A DNA stretch of 27,292 nt, taken from positions 1 through 27,292 of the forward strand of contig JBGZBY010000068.1 of NCBI GenBank assembly GCA_041844915.1, in the 5' to 3' direction. A program made the position numbers and the translations under genes. The stretch comes from W11650 sp041844915 (lineage in GTDB: Bacteria > Bacillota > Clostridia > Lachnospirales > Vallitaleaceae). Shown here in pieces: positions 8,668-17,255 of the stretch. The notes beneath the pieces are model-generated. The model saw only the letters and a program-made list of their open reading frames with translations. It was not told the origin of the DNA and did not search any database. How positions within the stretch are numbered: position 1 is the first letter of the stretch; every line of letters starts with the position of its first letter.

Positions 8668-9501
8668 ATGCAGCGAATTGACGGAAAGGTTGTATCGGAA
8701 AAAATTCTAGAGGAAGTGAAGGCGGAGGTGCAGGGCTGCTTGGCGGAGGGAATTACCCCGACCTTGGCGGTTGTTTTGGTGGGGGATGACCCAGCCAGCG
8801 CTATCTATGTCCGAAATAAGGAAAAGGCCTGCGCCAAGGTAGGAATTCGCTCGGAAGCGTATCGGCTGCCGAAGGAAAGCGAAGAAGCCGAAGTGCTGGC
8901 ATTGTTAGAGGAGCTAAACGCTAAGTCCGAGGTTCATGCAATTCTTTTGCAGCTCCCCTTGCCGGAGCATTTAAACAGCGAGCGACTGCTGGCGGCGATT
9001 TCGGCAGAAAAGGATGCCGACGGCTTTCATGCCGTCAATATGGGCAATTTGGCGTTGCAACGACCGGCACTTTTGCCTTGTACTCCGGCGGGAGTGATGG
9101 AGCTGCTTAGGCATTATCAGATAGAAATAGAAGGCAAGGAATGTGTGGTCGTCGGCAGAAGCAATATTGTCGGCAAGCCGATGGCGCTGATGCTGCTGAA
9201 TGCCAATGCTACGGTAACGGTTTGCCATTCCAGGACAAAAAATTTAAAGGAGATATGCCGCCGTGCCGATATTTTGGTAGCGGCAGTCGGTAAAGCGAAA
9301 ATGATAGACAGCGATTATATCAAACCGGGAGCGGCAGTGATTGATGTGGGGATTCATCGGCTGCCAGACGGAAAGCTTTGCGGCGATGTAGACGATACAA
9401 AGGCTCATGCCGGATATCTGTCGCCGGTACCGGGCGGAGTAGGGCCGATGACGATTGCCATGCTGATGAAAAATTGTGTGGCGGCGGCAAAGGTTCGGTA
9501 G
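8668..9501 (+). CDS. folD: Bifunctional methylene-THF dehydrogenase / methenyl-THF cyclohydrolase (FolD)
   Basis: FolD interconverts 5,10-methylene-THF, 5,10-methenyl-THF and 10-formyl-THF, the step next to the Fhs product. The 277-residue protein has family length. The active-site pattern with Tyr47 and Lys51 is present in A-I-Y-V-R-N-K. The Q-L-P-L-P block is near residue 92. The NAD(P)-site signature V-V-G-R-S-N-I-V-G-K-P is at residues 161-171. The C-terminal P-V-P-G-G-V-G-P-M-T block is complete. The ATG at 8668 follows AGGAGA by 5 nt. rimO follows after ~150 bp on the same strand. No separate FchA cyclohydrolase is seen, as expected when FolD is bifunctional. Confidence 0.96.
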   Translation: MQRIDGKVVSEKILEEVKAEVQGCLAEGITPTLAVVLVGDDPASAIYVRNKEKACAKVGIRSEAYRLPKESEEAEVLALLEELNAKSEVHAILLQLPLPEHLNSERLLAAISAEKDADGFHAVNMGNLALQRPALLPCTPAGVMELLRHYQIEIEGKECVVVGRSNIVGKPMALMLLNANATVTVCHSRTKNLKEICRRADILVAAVGKAKMIDSDYIKPGAAVIDVGIHRLPDGKLCGDVDDTKAHAGYLSPVPGGVGPMTIAMLMKNCVAAAKVR

Positions 9502-9655
9502 GAAGTCGCCGTTTGTAGCGTATTATCGCTGCTTATATGAGGAAAAGGACTATCATTAAATAAAGTAAAAAAGCTTGGCGCCGGCCAAACGAGCAGAGCA
9601 GGCAAGCAATGGATTTTACTGGGAAATAAGGTAAGGACGACAGACAGGAGTTAAT

Positions 9656-10996
9656 GTGGAGTATAAAATATATGTAGAATCGCTGGGCTGCGATAAAAAT
9701 TTGGTAGATACCGAAGTAATGCTGGGCAGGCTGGGAAAGAAGGGTTGCCGGATTGTGCTTTCTCCGGAGGAAGCGGATATTGCTATCATCAATACCTGTA
9801 GCTTTATCCATGACGCCAAGCAGGAAAGCATTGAGGCGATTTTGGCTTTGGCAGAGGAAAAAAACGCGGGCAGGCTGCCGAAAATCATTGTAACTGGCTG
9901 TTTGTCAGAGCTTTATCGGGAGCAGATTCGCAAGGAGATTCCGGAGGTGGACGGCGTATTGGGAGCGACCAATACGGATAGGATTGAGCTTCTGGTAGAA
10001 AGTATTATGGCGGGACGAACAGAGGAAATTTTTGACGGTCCCGACTATGATGCCGAGGTTTTTTTAGAGCGAATTTCAGAAAGCGGAAAATACTATGCCT
10101 TTTTAAAGATTGCCGAAGGCTGTGATAATCACTGTACCTATTGTATTATTCCCAAGCTTCGTGGCAAATTTCGCAGCCGCAGTATGGAAAGCTTGGTAGA
10201 AGAAGCGAAATATTTAGCGGCGCAGGGCAAGCGGGAGCTGATTTTGGTGGCGCAGGATGTGGGGAAATATGGGATCGACCTCTATGGGGCAAGAGCGCTG
10301 CCGGAGCTTTTGGGAAAGCTTTCGGCGGTGGAAGGGATTGACTGGATTCGGTTGCTTTATGTATATCCCGAGGATATTACTGATGAGCTAATCACTGCCA
10401 TAAAAAAGGGCTGGGCGCTGCCGTATTTGGATATGCCTTTGCAGCATGCCGATGACGCTATTCTGAAAAAAATGGCAAGGAAGTCCAAGCGGGCGCAGCT
10501 TAAGGAGCTGATTGCCAAGCTGCGGCGCGAGATACCGGAGATCTGTCTGCGGACAACCTTTATTACTGGATTTCCAGGAGAAAAGGAGGAACATTTTGCC
10601 GGTTTACTTGAATTTGTAAAGGAAGCGGGCTTTGATAGGCTGGGCGTATTTCCCTATTCCAAGGAAGAAGGCACGCCGGCGGCGCGGATGAAGGAGCAGG
10701 TTCCGGCGAGGATTAAAAAGAAAAGACAAAAGGAGCTGATGCTGGCGCAGCAGGCGATTACTTTTGCTAAAAATGAGGAATTGGTGGGCAGGGAGCTTCA
10801 GGTAATGATTGACGCATATTTGCCGCAGGACAGGGTCTATGTCGGCAGAAGCTATCGGGATACGCCGGAGGTGGACGGCTATGTTTTTGTGGAAAGCCGG
10901 CGGGAGCTTTTATCCGGAGATATGATCAGGGTCAAGATTACGGCGGTCAATGAGTATGACTTGATAGGAGAGGAAATAGATGAATTTAGCGAATAA
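9656..10996 (+). CDS. rimO: Ribosomal protein S12 methylthiotransferase RimO
   Basis: This radical-SAM enzyme adds a methylthio group to a conserved Asp of ribosomal protein S12. The 446-residue protein has the N-terminal UPF0004 domain with cluster cysteines Cys12, Cys48 and Cys82. The radical-SAM cluster C-x3-C-x2-C is at Cys156, Cys160 and Cys163. A C-terminal TRAM domain covers about 375-440. The opening E-S-L-G-C-D-K-N-L-V-D-T-E matches RimO and not MiaB, and the P-L-Q-H block supports this. The start is GTG at 9656 with CAGGAG 5 nt upstream. The 3' end overlaps pgsA by 17 bp, which indicates translational coupling; rimO-pgsA is a common Firmicute pair. Confidence 0.95.
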   Translation: MEYKIYVESLGCDKNLVDTEVMLGRLGKKGCRIVLSPEEADIAIINTCSFIHDAKQESIEAILALAEEKNAGRLPKIIVTGCLSELYREQIRKEIPEVDGVLGATNTDRIELLVESIMAGRTEEIFDGPDYDAEVFLERISESGKYYAFLKIAEGCDNHCTYCIIPKLRGKFRSRSMESLVEEAKYLAAQGKRELILVAQDVGKYGIDLYGARALPELLGKLSAVEGIDWIRLLYVYPEDITDELITAIKKGWALPYLDMPLQHADDAILKKMARKSKRAQLKELIAKLRREIPEICLRTTFITGFPGEKEEHFAGLLEFVKEAGFDRLGVFPYSKEEGTPAARMKEQVPARIKKKRQKELMLAQQAITFAKNEELVGRELQVMIDAYLPQDRVYVGRSYRDTPEVDGYVFVESRRELLSGDMIRVKITAVNEYDLIGEEIDEFSE

Positions 10997-11513
10997 ACTG
11001 ACAATGTTCCGGATGATTTTGATTCCATTTTTCTTATTAGCGCTGTATTTGATTCCTTCCCCTTGGGGAGAATATATCGGTGTGGGGCTTTTTATAGCAG
11101 CTTCGATCACGGATTTTGCGGACGGCTACATTGCCCGCAAATACAATATGATTACCAATTTTGGTAAATTTATGGATCCGTTGGCGGATAAAATGCTGGT
11201 GGGCGCGGCCATTATTTATTTAACGGAGATTCAAGCGGTGCCGGCATGGGCGACGATTGTGATTATCAGTCGGGAATTTTTGATCAGTGGCTTTCGTTTA
11301 GTGGCGGCGGAAAAGGGAGAGGTGATTGCCGCCGGATTTTGGGGAAAGCTTAAGACGGCATTTACTATGGTGGCGATTCCGGTGCTGATGCTGCCGCTGC
11401 CGTTTGCTTTTATGCCGACGGTAAATCTGATTTTGATTTTCTTTACCGTGCTGCTGACGGTGCTTTCGGCAGTGGATTATCTGGCGAAGAACAGGGATGT
11501 GCTGAAAAATTAG
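10980..11513 (+). CDS. pgsA: CDP-diacylglycerol-glycerol-3-phosphate 3-phosphatidyltransferase
   Basis: This membrane enzyme makes phosphatidylglycerol phosphate from CDP-diacylglycerol and glycerol 3-phosphate, the committed step to phosphatidylglycerol and cardiolipin. The 177-residue protein carries the CDP-alcohol phosphotransferase signature D-x2-D-G-x2-A-R-x8-G-x3-D-x3-D, with Asp45, Asp48, Asp66 and Asp70. Hydrophobic segments near 10-26, 33-45, 72-105 and 125-168 fit a multi-helix membrane enzyme. The ATG lies inside rimO, with AGGAG 9 nt upstream. In many Clostridia cinA and recA follow pgsA (family knowledge); here 532 bp without a gene come next. Confidence 0.95.
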   Translation: MNLANKLTMFRMILIPFFLLALYLIPSPWGEYIGVGLFIAASITDFADGYIARKYNMITNFGKFMDPLADKMLVGAAIIYLTEIQAVPAWATIVIISREFLISGFRLVAAEKGEVIAAGFWGKLKTAFTMVAIPVLMLPLPFAFMPTVNLILIFFTVLLTVLSAVDYLAKNRDVLKN

Positions 11514-12045
11514 TAATGGCTTGGTGTGGACAAAGTATCGGCAAAAGCGAATTGTCTGAAATGAACTGACGGCATGGCATAAAGCTGGTAAAAGACGCGA
11601 TGTCAGCTCCATGAATTATAGCGGACTTTTACGGGAAACACGGTATTAAAAAGGACTTGGGATAAACGAGTAAAAAATCCATATTATAAATCCATTAAAT
11701 TCTGATGGAAGGACTTTCTAATTAATTCTATATTTGGTATAATAATAGCATTGCTTCGGGAGAGGAATCTTCTTTAAGAGGTAATGCTTTTGTAGTTGCA
11801 GGAGAAGAAAATGGGAAAGGAAGGAATTCGGCGGACTGCTTTCGGGTCTTGGATATTTGCGGCCTTAAGCAGGTGGGCTTTTATGCCGGAGGATTCTGAT
11901 GAGAAGATCTTATAGATGAACGAGCCAAGGCTTTGCTGACCGGAATAAGCAGCGGGAAAATGTGTGCCGCGGCGGACAGACGCAAAATATTACCGGCCGA
12001 AAGCCTGATCCGCAAGCGGTCAGGGCTTGCATCAGGAGGGAAAAT
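11514..12045 (+). other. 532-bp gene-free region between pgsA and the class A PBP
   Basis: No frame here has family character. The left half (to about 11700) shows nothing I recognise, and no good intrinsic terminator follows pgsA. A promoter with an extended -10 is at 11715-11743. The following ~300 nt would be a leader. It begins with AGCATT able to pair with AATGCT about 30 nt on, and later GC-rich stretches such as 11968-12040 could fold. No known riboswitch or housekeeping RNA consensus (SRP, RNase P, tmRNA, c-di-AMP, T-box) was recognised. Confidence 0.5.
11715..11743 (+). promoter_or_regulatory. Likely sigma-A promoter with extended -10, for the penicillin-binding protein gene
   Basis: A perfect TATAAT at 11738-11743 is preceded by TGG, giving an extended -10. 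The -35 position (TTTCTA, 17 bp upstream) is poor, as is common with extended -10 promoters. The start would be near 11750, leaving a leader of about 295 nt. Confidence 0.6.
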
Positions 12046-14760
12046 ATGAATTTTGGGAAACAAGGAAGAAAAAAGCAAAAGGAACAGCTTCATTCTGGAG
12101 CAAAAAAAACAACCAACCTAGTCAATTCCGTGGTTTTAAAGGTTATTGTTTTTACGATTGTGATTGTTGGCGTATTGGGCGGAGCGGCGGCGATTGGGAT
12201 TTACAAGGCGATTATTGACAAGGCTCCCAGCATTGATAATATCTTGGAAACTGTGGTGCCGGTCGGCTATGCCTCGATCATCTATGACCAAAACGGCAAT
12301 GAGATTCAAAAGCTGTCCGTAGCCAATGCCAATCGTATTTATCTGGAATATGAGCAGATTTCGCCGCATATGATCAACGCCGTTGTTGCCATAGAGGATG
12401 AGAGATTTTGGAAGCATAACGGTTTTGATATGTATGCCGTGATGCGGGCATTTGTGGCGAACATAAAGAGCCGCAGCTTTTCCGAGGGAGGCTCGACTTT
12501 GACCCAGCAGGTGGTCAAGATGAATGTCCTGAAGGATCCGGGTAAGAAAATCGAGCGTAAGCTTCAGGAACAGTATTTGGCGGTGCAGCTGGAAAAAAAG
12601 CTGGCGGAGGAAGGCAGAGGTAAGGAATACGCCAAGAAAAAGATTTTGGAGCTTTATCTAAATTCCGCTCCGTTCGGGAAGTCCAGCAATGGGGTTCAAA
12701 CGGCTGCACAGACTTATTTTAATAAAAATGCATGGGAGCTGACAATCGCTGAGGCGGCCTGTATTGCCGGCGTCACCAATGCGCCCAGCCGATACGATCC
12801 GATTACCAAGCCGGAAAATAACAGAGAGCGGCAGCAGAGAATTTTGAAGAAAATGCTGGAACAGAATTATATCACGCAGGAGCAGTACGACCAAGCAATT
12901 AATGAGGATGTTTATGGCAGTATTCGCAGTATCAATCAGCAGGTGGCGGAAAATACGTCCAATCATACCTATTTTGTCGATGAGGTCATTCTCCGCCTGG
13001 TTGAGGATTTGAAGATTCAGAAAAATTATACCGAAGCGCAGGCATATCGCTTGATTCACAGCGGCGGCTTGAGCATTTATATTACGCAGGATCTGGATAT
13101 CCAAAAGAAATTGGATGACGTGTATGCCGATGAAAAGAACTTTTTCCCGAACGGCAATCACAACGAGGTCAAGCTGATGTATTCTCTTTCGACCAAAAGA
13201 GGGGAGGAAACGACCCACCACTATAAGGAAGGGGAATTTAAAAATAAGGAAGCGGCGGAGGCTTTTATCGTGCAGTATAAGCAGGAGTTAGGCTTTGCCG
13301 AAAATGAGATTTTGGCGGAAAAGGCAGTTTATGTGCCTCAGCCTCAATCGGCGATGGTTATCATGGATTATCATACCGGAGAGGTCAAAGCTTTGACTGG
13401 AGGCAGAGGCGACAAAAGCGGCAATTTGACCTTTAACCGGGCAACGCAGGCACAGCGGCAGCCGGGATCGACTTTTAAGCCGGTAGGAGCGTATGCGGCG
13501 GCGCTGGACGCCAAGGGCTATACGCTGGCAACGACAATCGACGATTCGCCAGTGGCGATTAAGCTCCCCGGCGGGCAGACCTATACTCCGAAAAACTGGA
13601 ATAAGGTCTATAAGGGACTAACGACTGTGCGAGAAGCGATAGCACAGTCGATGAATATTATCGCAGTTAAGACGATTGCCGATATCACGCCGGAGCTGGG
13701 TTTTGAATATTTGAAAAAATTGGGCTTCAGCAAGCTTCAGGCAGAGGGCGACGCGGTGTATGCCATGCCGCTGGGTGGTATTCGTACAGGAGTAACGCCG
13801 CTGGAGATGACGGCGGCTTACGGCGCTATTGCCAATAAGGGCGTTTATATTGAACCGATCCTTTATACCAAGGTGTTGGATGACAAAGGAAATGTATTGA
13901 TTGACAAAACGCCGGAAAGCCATCAGGCGATTAAGGAAACCACCGCATTTTTGCTGACGGACGCCATGCTGGACGTTGTCCGCAGGGGAACAGGTACCAC
14001 GGCAGCAGTAAAGGGGATGACGATTTCCGGTAAGACCGGAACAACGCAGGATTCCAATGACCTGTGGTTTGTCGGCTACAGTCCCTATTATGCGGCAGCG
14101 ATCTGGATGGGCTATGATCAGCCGAAAAGTATGAATCATATTGCGCAAAGCACGCATAATCTTGTGTGGTCAAAGGTCATGACGGCTGTGCATGAGGGCT
14201 TGCCCAATAAGAGCTTTGAAGTGCCGGCGGGTATTGTGCGCAGAGCAGTGTGCGCTGAGTCCGGTTTGATGCCGGTTGAGGAGCTGTGTGCTTTGGACGA
14301 AAGAGAAGGAACAGTTATAGAGGAATATTTTGCAGTCGGTACCGAACCGACCGAGCCATGTGATGTGCATAAAGCAGTTGAGATATGCAGTGTTTCTGGT
14401 CTGTTTGCTACCGAATTTTGCCCGCCGGAGGTCGTGCAAAAGAAGGTTATGATTCAAAGACGGGAAAAAGATCTGCCGAGTGGCTGGGATCCGTCCGTAC
14501 CATTGCCGGTAGCGGACGCGATTTATGAGATTCCGTTCTCTATGCTCGGGGAGTATTGTACAATTCATGGACCGCATACGCAGGAGGAAAATCCGGAAAG
14601 CGGAAACGGCTTCTTTGACTCTGACCCGACGACGCCAGATACTAGCGGAAACGGCGAAAATACTACTCCGACGGAGCCGGCTTTTCCCACAGAAAATACC
14701 GATTCCGGCAATTCACAGGCGCCAGAAACACCAAAGCCCGACAACGGATTTTTTGACTAA
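12046..14760 (+). CDS. Class A penicillin-binding protein (PBP1A family, glycosyltransferase-transpeptidase)
   Basis: This bifunctional membrane-anchored enzyme polymerises lipid II glycan strands and cross-links peptides outside the membrane. From the ATG at 12046 (AGGAGGG 5 nt upstream) it has 904 residues. A basic cytoplasmic stretch precedes one membrane helix at about 30-55. The GT51 domain shows E-D-E-R-F-W-K-H-N-G with catalytic Glu117, then G-G-S-T-L-T-Q-Q. The transpeptidase has S-T-F-K with the acyl-enzyme Ser475, S-M-N at 535-537 and K-T-G-T at 663-666. After the catalytic domain comes a Cys-containing segment, and then a ~55-residue Thr/Pro/Asn/Glu tail with two N-G-F-F-D motifs, the second ending the protein. 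The frame is open to 11962, but that extension lacks a binding site. The gene has its own promoter candidate. Confidence 0.94.
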   Translation: MNFGKQGRKKQKEQLHSGAKKTTNLVNSVVLKVIVFTIVIVGVLGGAAAIGIYKAIIDKAPSIDNILETVVPVGYASIIYDQNGNEIQKLSVANANRIYLEYEQISPHMINAVVAIEDERFWKHNGFDMYAVMRAFVANIKSRSFSEGGSTLTQQVVKMNVLKDPGKKIERKLQEQYLAVQLEKKLAEEGRGKEYAKKKILELYLNSAPFGKSSNGVQTAAQTYFNKNAWELTIAEAACIAGVTNAPSRYDPITKPENNRERQQRILKKMLEQNYITQEQYDQAINEDVYGSIRSINQQVAENTSNHTYFVDEVILRLVEDLKIQKNYTEAQAYRLIHSGGLSIYITQDLDIQKKLDDVYADEKNFFPNGNHNEVKLMYSLSTKRGEETTHHYKEGEFKNKEAAEAFIVQYKQELGFAENEILAEKAVYVPQPQSAMVIMDYHTGEVKALTGGRGDKSGNLTFNRATQAQRQPGSTFKPVGAYAAALDAKGYTLATTIDDSPVAIKLPGGQTYTPKNWNKVYKGLTTVREAIAQSMNIIAVKTIADITPELGFEYLKKLGFSKLQAEGDAVYAMPLGGIRTGVTPLEMTAAYGAIANKGVYIEPILYTKVLDDKGNVLIDKTPESHQAIKETTAFLLTDAMLDVVRRGTGTTAAVKGMTISGKTGTTQDSNDLWFVGYSPYYAAAIWMGYDQPKSMNHIAQSTHNLVWSKVMTAVHEGLPNKSFEVPAGIVRRAVCAESGLMPVEELCALDEREGTVIEEYFAVGTEPTEPCDVHKAVEICSVSGLFATEFCPPEVVQKKVMIQRREKDLPSGWDPSVPLPVADAIYEIPFSMLGEYCTIHGPHTQEENPESGNGFFDSDPTTPDTSGNGENTTPTEPAFPTENTDSGNSQAPETPKPDNGFFD

Positions 14761-14982
14761 AAGCGGATGCCGGAAGAAAAATCCGGAAGAAGGAAAAAGG
14801 CTTTGAAAAAATCCGCAGACAGCAGATAGGAAAGCAAAGAGGCGCAGTTTTTTGGATGAGCCGGTAAAGGGCTTTCCGGCAAGAAGAAAGTAGCGGAGTC
14901 TGTTTGGAGAGGTGCATTAAGCCAATAAAGCAGGGGTACAAAAGAATCAGAAAAGCATTTACCAGAATGGGAAAGGAAAAAA
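14761..14982 (+). other. Gene-free gap with one strong hairpin before glnN
   Basis: The gap is purine-rich and has no family-like frame. The stretch 14860-14880 is a GC-rich palindrome (GCCGG and AAAG paired with CTTT and CCGGC, nearly perfect). It is followed by purines and not a T-run, so it is not a standard terminator in either direction. No promoter is clear. Confidence 0.5.
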
Positions 14983-17106
14983 ATGACAAATTCGGAGCAT
15001 ATGTGGGAAGCAAGTGATCAATCGAAGGTGACGGAATTTTTCGGGCAGAATGTGTTTGACGATCTGACAATGCGTCGGCGTTTGCCGAAGGATGTGTACA
15101 AGAAGCTCAAAAAGATGATTGATAACGGCGAGGAGCTGGATTCGGGCGTAGCGAATGTGGTTGCCAGCGCGATTAAGGACTGGGCGATTGAGAAGGGTGC
15201 AACGCACTACTGCCACTGGTTTCAGCCAATGACCGGCAGAACAGCGGAAAAGCATGAATCCTTTATCGAACCCTTTGTCGGCGGAGGAATTTCCATGGAG
15301 TTTTCCGGAAAGCAGCTGATCAAGGGAGAGCCGGATGCTTCCTCCTTCCCAAACGGAGGGCTTCGGGCAACCTTTGAGGCCAGAGGCTATACGGCGTGGG
15401 ACGCCACCAGTCCGGCTTTTATCAAGGATAAGACCTTGTATATCCCGACGGCGTTTTGCTCCTACTGGGGAGAGGCGCTGGATGAAAAAACGCCGCTGCT
15501 GCGTTCCATGCAGGCGGTCAGTCGGGAGTGCCTGCGGGTATTGCGGGCAATTGGCGATACTGCGACGGAAAAGGTAACGACCTCAGTCGGAGCCGAGCAG
15601 GAATATTTTTTGATTGACAAGCGCCTATATCAAAAGCGCAAGGATCTGATTCTGACGGGCAGGACACTGTTTGGAGCCAATCCGCCCAAGGGACAGGAAA
15701 TGGAGGATCATTATTTTGGCAGCATCAAGGAAAATATTGCTGCCTTTATGAAGGAGCTGGATATTGAGCTGTGGAAAATGGGCGTTTATGCCAAGATCAA
15801 GCACAATGAGGTTGCTCCGGCGCAGCATGAGATTGTACCGGTCTTTTCGGTTTCCAATATTGCCACCGATCACAATCAACTGGTGATGGATACCTTGGTT
15901 AAGGTGGCGAATCACCATGGTCTGGTTTGTCTGCTTCACCCGAAACCCTTTGAAGGAATTAACGGATCCGGCAAACACAACAACTGGTCGATTGGAACGG
16001 AAAAACGCAATCTCCTAGAGCCGGGAGAAACGCCGCATCAAAATACCAAGTTTTTGCTGATTTTATCGGCGGTGATTGCGGCAGTGGACGAATATGCGCC
16101 TTTGCTGCGGGCTTCGGCTTCCAGCGCCGCCAATGACCGGCGGTTGGGCGGACATGAAGCGCCGCCGGCAATTATTTCCATTTATTTGGGAGATCAGCTT
16201 TCCGATATTATTCGGCAGATTCTGGACGGCGACCTGCATGCCTCTAAGGAAAAGGATGTGCTGGAGCTGCATGTGGACAGTATTCCGACCATTTTCCAGG
16301 ATGTGACAGATCGAAACCGAACCTCGCCGTTTGCCTTTACTGGAAATAAGTTTGAATTTCGTATGTGTCCGTCGTCTGCTTCCATCGCCAGCGCCAATAT
16401 TACCTTAAATACTATCGTAGCGGAGCATTTAAGAAGGATTGCCGATCGCTTGGAAAAGGCGGAGGACGTGACGGTCGAACTGAAGGCAGTAATTACGGAA
16501 AATATTCGGGATCATCAGCGCATTATTTTTGATGGCGACGGCTATTCCAAAGAATGGGCGGAGGAAGCAAAAAGGCGAGGTCTGCCGAATTTACAGACCT
16601 CGGTGGATGCTTTTTTAGAAATGTATCGAGAGGAATACATTGAGGTGTTTCAGCGCAACGGCGTGATGTCGCCGAAGGAAACCTTAGCCAGAGCGGAGAT
16701 TATGCTGGAGGACTACTGTAAGGTCATCAATATTGAGGCTAAGACAATGGCCGAGATGGCAAGAAAGGAAATACTGCCGGCATGCTATGCCTATGCCAAG
16801 CAGATGGCGGATGGTCTGAAGCGCTTTCACGAGTTTGCGCCAGAGGAATTTTTGACAGAGGAAAAAAATAATCTTCTGAAGATTCTGCGCTATTGCGGAG
16901 ATACACAAAAGCATTTAGCGGAGATGGGAGAAAACTTGGCGAAGGCCTATAATGTCAAGGAAACTGCCGATAGGGCTGTTTATTTTCGGGATGTGATTTT
17001 GCCGGAAATGGAAGAAATACGCTTAAACTGCGATGCCCTAGAGGAATTGGTAGAAGAAAGGGCTTGGCCGTTTCCGACGTATTTTGACCTGCTGTTTCGG
17101 ATATAG
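14983..17106 (+). CDS. glnN: Glutamine synthetase type III (GlnN)
   Basis: The enzyme makes glutamine from glutamate, ammonium and ATP. The 707-residue length, far above the ~450 of type I, marks type III, typical of Bacteroidetes, cyanobacteria and many Clostridia. The GSIII N-terminal region holds the G-G-G-I-S-M-E-F-S-G-K block. The catalytic domain shows V-G-A-E-Q-E-Y-F with metal-site Glu205 and Glu207, then N-G-S-G-K-H-N-N-W at residues 327-335, the glutamate/ATP site region. A helical C-terminal extension of ~200 residues completes it. The ATG at 14983 follows AAAGGA. No GlnR, PII or glutamate synthase gene is nearby, so regulation cannot be inferred. Confidence 0.95.
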   Translation: MTNSEHMWEASDQSKVTEFFGQNVFDDLTMRRRLPKDVYKKLKKMIDNGEELDSGVANVVASAIKDWAIEKGATHYCHWFQPMTGRTAEKHESFIEPFVGGGISMEFSGKQLIKGEPDASSFPNGGLRATFEARGYTAWDATSPAFIKDKTLYIPTAFCSYWGEALDEKTPLLRSMQAVSRECLRVLRAIGDTATEKVTTSVGAEQEYFLIDKRLYQKRKDLILTGRTLFGANPPKGQEMEDHYFGSIKENIAAFMKELDIELWKMGVYAKIKHNEVAPAQHEIVPVFSVSNIATDHNQLVMDTLVKVANHHGLVCLLHPKPFEGINGSGKHNNWSIGTEKRNLLEPGETPHQNTKFLLILSAVIAAVDEYAPLLRASASSAANDRRLGGHEAPPAIISIYLGDQLSDIIRQILDGDLHASKEKDVLELHVDSIPTIFQDVTDRNRTSPFAFTGNKFEFRMCPSSASIASANITLNTIVAEHLRRIADRLEKAEDVTVELKAVITENIRDHQRIIFDGDGYSKEWAEEAKRRGLPNLQTSVDAFLEMYREEYIEVFQRNGVMSPKETLARAEIMLEDYCKVINIEAKTMAEMARKEILPACYAYAKQMADGLKRFHEFAPEEFLTEEKNNLLKILRYCGDTQKHLAEMGENLAKAYNVKETADRAVYFRDVILPEMEEIRLNCDALEELVEERAWPFPTYFDLLFRI

Positions 17107-17255
17107 GATATTTTGACGGAAGAGCCGGCAGGGCGCGAAGGCATTTGCGGAGCGTAAGCCCGTAAATAGAGCAGGAGCAGAGCCGGCGGCAATCCGAAAA
17201 GTGCTTGGGATGAAGATTTTTCTTAATTTAAGCAAAAGAAACGGAGAGAAAGGCT

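Noticed and set aside
14860..14880. Strong GC hairpin before glnN as a terminator
   Set aside because: No T-run follows on either strand.
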